From: CALFXN01 sp937957815
GTDB lineage: Bacteria > Synergistota > Synergistia > Synergistales > Aminobacteriaceae
DNA length: 35,006 nucleotides
NCBI GenBank assembly: GCA_036788195.1
Contig: DAIQNX010000031.1
Location: 1 to 35,006, forward strand
Reading direction: 5' to 3'
The position numbers and the translations under genes are program-made. The notes beneath the pieces are model-generated. The model was given only the letters and a program-made list of their open reading frames with translations. It searched no databases and was not told the DNA's origin. This document shows positions 32,372 through 35,006 of this stretch, one piece after another (positions within the stretch are counted from its first letter, which is position 1; every line of letters begins with the position of its first letter).

Positions 32372-33555
32372 GAGATGATCCCCATCTCGCGGCCGACGGT
32401 CGCGAACGTCTTCACGGCGTGCGCGAGGTCGTCCTCGGAGTGCGCCGCGGATACCATCACGCGGATTCGGGCCGTGCCGCGCGGGACGGTCGGGAAGACG
32501 ATGGCCGTTGCGAAGATTCCGGCCTCGAAGAGCTTCGCGCTGAAGGTCTTGGCGTCCTGCGCCTCGCCGATGATGACGGGCGTGATGGGCGTCTCGCTCT
32601 TGCCGGTGTTGAATCCGAGCGCCGAGAGTTCGCGCTTGAGATAGCGGCCGTTGCTCCAGAGCTTCTGGACGAGGTCGTCGCCCGACTGGAGGATTTCGAC
32701 GGCCGCGAGGTTCGCCGCGACGTCCGGGACCGTGAGCGCGCTGCTGAAGAGGTTCGGCCGCGCCTTCTGACGCAGGTAGTCGACGAGCGTCGCGCTTCCG
32801 GCGATGACGCCGCCGACGACGCCGAAGGCCTTGCTCATCGTGCCGATTTCGACGTCCACGCGCCCGTGGAGCTTGAAGTGGTCCACGATGCCGCGTCCGC
32901 CGCGTCCCAGGACGCCCTCGCCGTGCGCGTCGTCCACCGCGACGATCACGCCGTACTCCTCGCAGAGGTCGACGATCGCGGGCAGCTTCGCGACGTCGCC
33001 GTCCATCGAGAAGACGCCGTCCGTGATCAGGAGCTTGCGCCCCGCCGCGCCCTTGTACTCTTCGAGCTTCGCCCTGAGGTCGGTCATGTCGGAGTGCTCG
33101 TAACGCACGACCTTTGCCTTCGAGAGCTTGCACGCGTCGATGATCGAGGCGTGGTTGAGGGAGTCGCTGAAGATGATGTCGTCGGCCGACGGAACGAGCG
33201 TCGGGATCGCGGCCAGGTTCGCGCAGAAGCCCGACTGGAGCACGATGGCCGCCTCGGCGCCCTTGAACGCCGCGAGCTTCTTTTCGAGTTCGAGGTGGAG
33301 GCTCATCGTCCCCGCGATCGTCCGGACCGCGCCCGGGCCGACGCCGAACGCGCCGACGCACTCCTTCACCTTCGCGCACAGGCGGGGATCGTTGCACAGC
33401 CCGAGGTAGTTGTTCGAGCAGAGATTGAGGTATTTTTTCTCGCCGATGGTCACCCACGCGCCCTGCGGACTTTCGATCGTCCGGATCGTGCCGTACAGGC
33501 CGTTCTGCTTCATCGCGTCGAGTTCTTCGGTCAGAAACTTCATCGGAACACCCAT
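32368..33555 (-). CDS. kbl: Glycine C-acetyltransferase (2-amino-3-ketobutyrate CoA ligase)
   Basis: 395-residue PLP enzyme of the alpha-oxoamine synthase family. It splits 2-amino-3-oxobutyrate with CoA into glycine and acetyl-CoA, completing threonine degradation started by Tdh. Landmarks are LNLCSNNYLGLCNDP, FGVGPGAVRTIAGT, SDSLNHASIIDAC, TDGVFSMDGDVAKLP, D209 in VDDAHGEGVLG, and K242 in GTMSKAFGVVGG, the PLP lysine. ATG 33553-33555 is chosen because AAGGAG lies 8-9 bases upstream; the GTG nine bases earlier falls on that site. Expressed from the promoter at 33596-33624, with a dyad over the transcription start. Confidence 0.97.
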   Translation of the reverse strand: MGVPMKFLTEELDAMKQNGLYGTIRTIESPQGAWVTIGEKKYLNLCSNNYLGLCNDPRLCAKVKECVGAFGVGPGAVRTIAGTMSLHLELEKKLAAFKGAEAAIVLQSGFCANLAAIPTLVPSADDIIFSDSLNHASIIDACKLSKAKVVRYEHSDMTDLRAKLEEYKGAAGRKLLITDGVFSMDGDVAKLPAIVDLCEEYGVIVAVDDAHGEGVLGRGGRGIVDHFKLHGRVDVEIGTMSKAFGVVGGVIAGSATLVDYLRQKARPNLFSSALTVPDVAANLAAVEILQSGDDLVQKLWSNGRYLKRELSALGFNTGKSETPITPVIIGEAQDAKTFSAKLFEAGIFATAIVFPTVPRGTARIRVMVSAAHSEDDLAHAVKTFATVGREMGIIS

Positions 33556-33580
33556 CGAGATCACTCCTTCTGAAAATTTA

Positions 33581-33594
33581 TGATATGATTATCA
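33581..33594 (-). promoter_or_regulatory. Putative FCD-regulator operator at the kbl transcription start
   Basis: TGATA-tgat-TATCA is a perfect 5-bp inverted repeat with a 4-base centre. It lies just downstream of the -10 box, over the expected +1 of kbl, so a bound regulator would block transcription. GntR/FCD proteins typically bind short dyads of this kind, and the regulator gene is divergent next door. Confidence 0.55.
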
Positions 33595-33595
33595 A

Positions 33596-33624
33596 ATAGT
33601 AATGTGACCGAATGTTTCTGTCAA
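33596..33624 (-). promoter_or_regulatory. Strong promoter of the kbl-tdh operon
   Basis: A consensus TTGACA (33619-33624 on the minus strand) is followed after exactly 17 bases by TACTAT (33596-33601). Transcription should begin near 33589, about 34 bases before the kbl start. Confidence 0.8.
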
Positions 33625-33629
33625 CGGAG

Positions 33630-33655
33630 TATAATTCGGGCGGGCTCTATATAAT
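33630..33655 (+). promoter_or_regulatory. Two TATAAT boxes upstream of the FCD regulator
   Basis: Perfect TATAAT hexamers occur at 33630-33635 and 33650-33655, two helical turns apart, in the AT-rich divergent region. Neither has a good -35 box at 16-18 bases. One of them is the likely -10 of the regulator gene, which starts 52 bases after the second. Confidence 0.45.
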
Positions 33656-33706
33656 TGAAAGTGAAAAAATATATTTTTGTTGCGGACCGGAAAGGAGGGA
33701 TGCGAT

Positions 33707-34396
33707 GTGGGAACGGATACGGATATCGAGACGCTCGCGTCGCGGATGAGCGGCGACAGCACCGCGCCGCACTTCATCGCGGAAGTTCTCCGCGCGGCGA
33801 TCTACCGGGGCATCCTCGAGGAGGGCAGGCCCCTGCACCAGGCGCAGCTCGCGCAAAAGCTCGGCGTGAGCCCGATCCCGTTGCGCGAGGCGCTGCGGCT
33901 GCTCGAAGTCGAGGGGCTCGTCGCGTTCCAGGGGTACCGGGGCGCGTTCGTGACGGCGCTCTCGCTCGAAGAGGCACGAGAGCTCTACGAGATGGTGACG
34001 GCGCTCGAATGCAGCCTGATGCGGGTCGCGTTTCCGCACATCACCGGACGGATCGTCGACGAGGCGCGGCGCGTGCTCGCGACGATGGACGGCGAACTCG
34101 ACTGCATCCGGTGGCGCGACCGGAACTACATGTTCCACACGCTCTTCTACGAACCGGCCGACAGGCCGATCACGATGGACTTCCTCGCGCGCCTGCGCCA
34201 GAAGACCGACCGCAAGATCCGCATCCATCTCGCGTCGATGCGCGACGTCTCGCAGGAACAGCACCGCGCCATCCTCGACGCCGTCGCCTCGCGAGACCTC
34301 GACGCGGCGCTCTCGGCGCTGACGTACCACCTGACCTACACGTCGAACGACCTTCAGTCCTGCATGCGCCAGGAGCAGTCGCAAAAGACGGTATAG
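33707..34396 (+). CDS. GntR-family regulator, FCD (FadR C-terminal domain) type
   Basis: 229-residue repressor-type regulator. The winged helix covers about 20-80 (AEVLRAAIYRGILEEGRPLH, LAQKLGVSPIPLREALRLLE, VEGLVAFQGYRGAFV). The all-helical FCD domain (about 88-215) has the expected metal/ligand residues N140 and H144 (RNYMFHTLF), H186 (QEQHRAIL) and H208 (TYHLTY). The start is GTG 33707 with AAAGGAGGG 7-8 bases upstream; an in-frame ATG at 33677 lacks a site. It diverges from kbl with 151 bases between starts and is therefore the likely controller of threonine breakdown; its ligand would be threonine, glycine or a related acid. The link is inference from position. Confidence 0.94.
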   Translation: MGTDTDIETLASRMSGDSTAPHFIAEVLRAAIYRGILEEGRPLHQAQLAQKLGVSPIPLREALRLLEVEGLVAFQGYRGAFVTALSLEEARELYEMVTALECSLMRVAFPHITGRIVDEARRVLATMDGELDCIRWRDRNYMFHTLFYEPADRPITMDFLARLRQKTDRKIRIHLASMRDVSQEQHRAILDAVASRDLDAALSALTYHLTYTSNDLQSCMRQEQSQKTV

Positions 34397-34398
34397 GA

Positions 34399-34803
34399 CT
34401 ACCCCTCCGTCAGGACGCGATTGCGGCCGAGGTTCTTCGCGCGGTACATCCGGTCGTCGGCGCGCCGGAGGAGCGCGTCGAGATCCGTTCCGCCACCCGT
34501 CTCGGTCGCGATCCCGATGCTGATGGTATAGCGGATCGAGCGGGGTTCGGAGTGCTCCGCCGCCACGCGGATCCGTTCCGCTATCCGGAACGCCTCGCGC
34601 GGGTCGCACCCGGCGAGCAGAACGACAAACTCCTCCCTTCCGAAGCGGCACGCGATATCCGTCTGGCGGATCGACTCGCGGAGCGTCGCCGCGAGGTTCG
34701 CGATGATTTCGTCCCCCGCCGCGTGACCGTACGTGTCGTTGATGGCCTTGAAGTTGTCGATGTCGATCATGAGCAGCGAAAAGGGTTCGCCCTTTGGTAA
34801 TTC
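34399..34803 (-). pseudogene. GGDEF-domain gene lacking its 5' end
   Basis: The frame encodes most of a diguanylate cyclase GGDEF domain: PFSLLMIDIDNFKAINDTYG, an inhibitory-site RxxD (RQTD), the signature FGREEF, ISIGIAT and RRADDRMYRAKNLGRN. The signature is GREEF in place of GGEEF/GGDEF. Homology begins abruptly near 34795. The usual opening (LTGLPNRR) is missing, a TGA lies in frame at 34804-34806, and none of the three upstream frames restores it. The ATG at 34768-34770 lies inside the domain and has no ribosome site. I read this as a gene cut at its 5' end by a rearrangement, so probably not a working cyclase. Confidence 0.8.
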
Positions 34804-34883
34804 TCACGGCAAATAAGAAATCCGTTCTCGCGAAATGATAAAAATAATGTGGATAACTTCCGTTGCGTGACACGATTTGGAAA
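34804..34883. other. AT-rich junction sequence
   Basis: The composition changes sharply to AT-rich next to the broken GGDEF gene. No gene or terminal inverted repeat was recognised in these 80 bases. This is the likely breakpoint side of the rearrangement. Confidence 0.45.
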
Positions 34884-35006
34884 TCATACTTGATCGCGCA
34901 GCAACAACTTGACGCGGTTCTCCAGATACTTCATGCGAGGCCGAACCTTCATCTCGATGAAAGACAGCATCTGGCCTTCCTTCTCACTTCCGCCTCCGAG
35001 TTGCCC
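34884..35006 (-). CDS. 3' end of an unidentified gene (partial)
   Basis: The last 40 codons of a minus-strand frame run in from the window edge and stop at TGA 34884-34886. The visible end is GQLGGGSEKEGQMLSFIEMK followed by VRPRMKYLENRVKLLLRDQV, amphipathic and basic. I do not recognise it. Its position beside a truncated gene would fit a mobile-element protein, but the sequence does not show this. Confidence 0.4.
   Translation of the reverse strand, partial: GQLGGGSEKEGQMLSFIEMKVRPRMKYLENRVKLLLRDQV

Noticed and set aside
1..35006. CRISPR arrays, rRNA, tRNA, phage or toxin-antitoxin genes
   Set aside because: No regularly spaced repeat-spacer pattern, no cloverleaf or rRNA-like sequence, no integrase or recognisable toxin-antitoxin pair was seen by reading; the tandem repeats near 26.7 kb lack unique equal-length spacers.
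34804..35006. Insertion-sequence end
   Set aside because: The partial frame and AT-rich junction suggest it, but no terminal inverted repeat, target duplication or transposase motif is visible within the window.

Overview
The window is a high-GC bacterial chromosome segment with short intergenic spaces, strong GGAGG ribosome sites, recognisable -35/-10 promoters and several exported proteins. The lineage is not certain. Three things point, by inference, to an amino-acid-fermenting Gram-negative of the Synergistota type: a tripartite tricarboxylate transporter (TTT) operon, a threonine-to-glycine pathway (kbl-tdh), and an SGNH-type secreted protein ending in a Gly-rich/Cys/hydrophobic/Arg tail like the Synerg-CTERM sorting signal. 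A run of exactly 100 N (26778-26877) is a scaffold gap.

Layout. 1-2.1 kb: the 5' part of an Lrp/AsnC regulator, a GNAT acetyltransferase, and two gene remnants (a MocR/GntR-type regulator and an MFS transporter). 2.1-8.9 kb: a visibly less GC-rich block holding one minus-strand operon, read as SorC-type regulator > threonine-aldolase-like lyase > TctC-type receptor > TctB > TctA > M24 peptidase. A 14-bp sequence is repeated in inverted orientation at its two ends. 8.9-14.4 kb: a GNAT enzyme, a class I/II aminotransferase, a voltage-sensor-type K+ channel followed by a CpxR/CpxA-like two-component pair, and a PPC/DUF296 protein.

14.6-29.7 kb is dominated by exported or membrane proteins. It holds a 1840-residue secreted protein (Ig-like, beta-propeller, Ca-binding repeats and an unrecognised C-terminal half), a secreted metallophosphoesterase, two tandem paralogous exported proteins of unknown family, a DUF2207 membrane protein, a family of structured repeats that broke the assembly, a three-repeat PsbP/DcrB-like protein, an SH3b protein and a small membrane protein. 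29.7-31.4 kb: cobalamin adenosyltransferase overlapping the SGNH-like protein. 31.4-34.4 kb: kbl-tdh with a divergent GntR/FCD regulator; a perfect dyad lies on the kbl -10/start region. 34.4-35.0 kb: a GGDEF gene that has lost its 5' end at a sharp sequence junction, then the 3' end of an unidentified gene.

How the parts may work together (inference). The TTT operon looks like a self-regulated uptake and degradation unit: SorC senses a metabolite, TctABC imports a carboxylated compound, and the lyase and M24 hydrolase cleave it. kbl-tdh gives a second route to glycine and is probably repressed by its divergent FCD regulator. The channel and CpxRA-like pair form a plausible envelope-stress/ion module beside a run of exported proteins.
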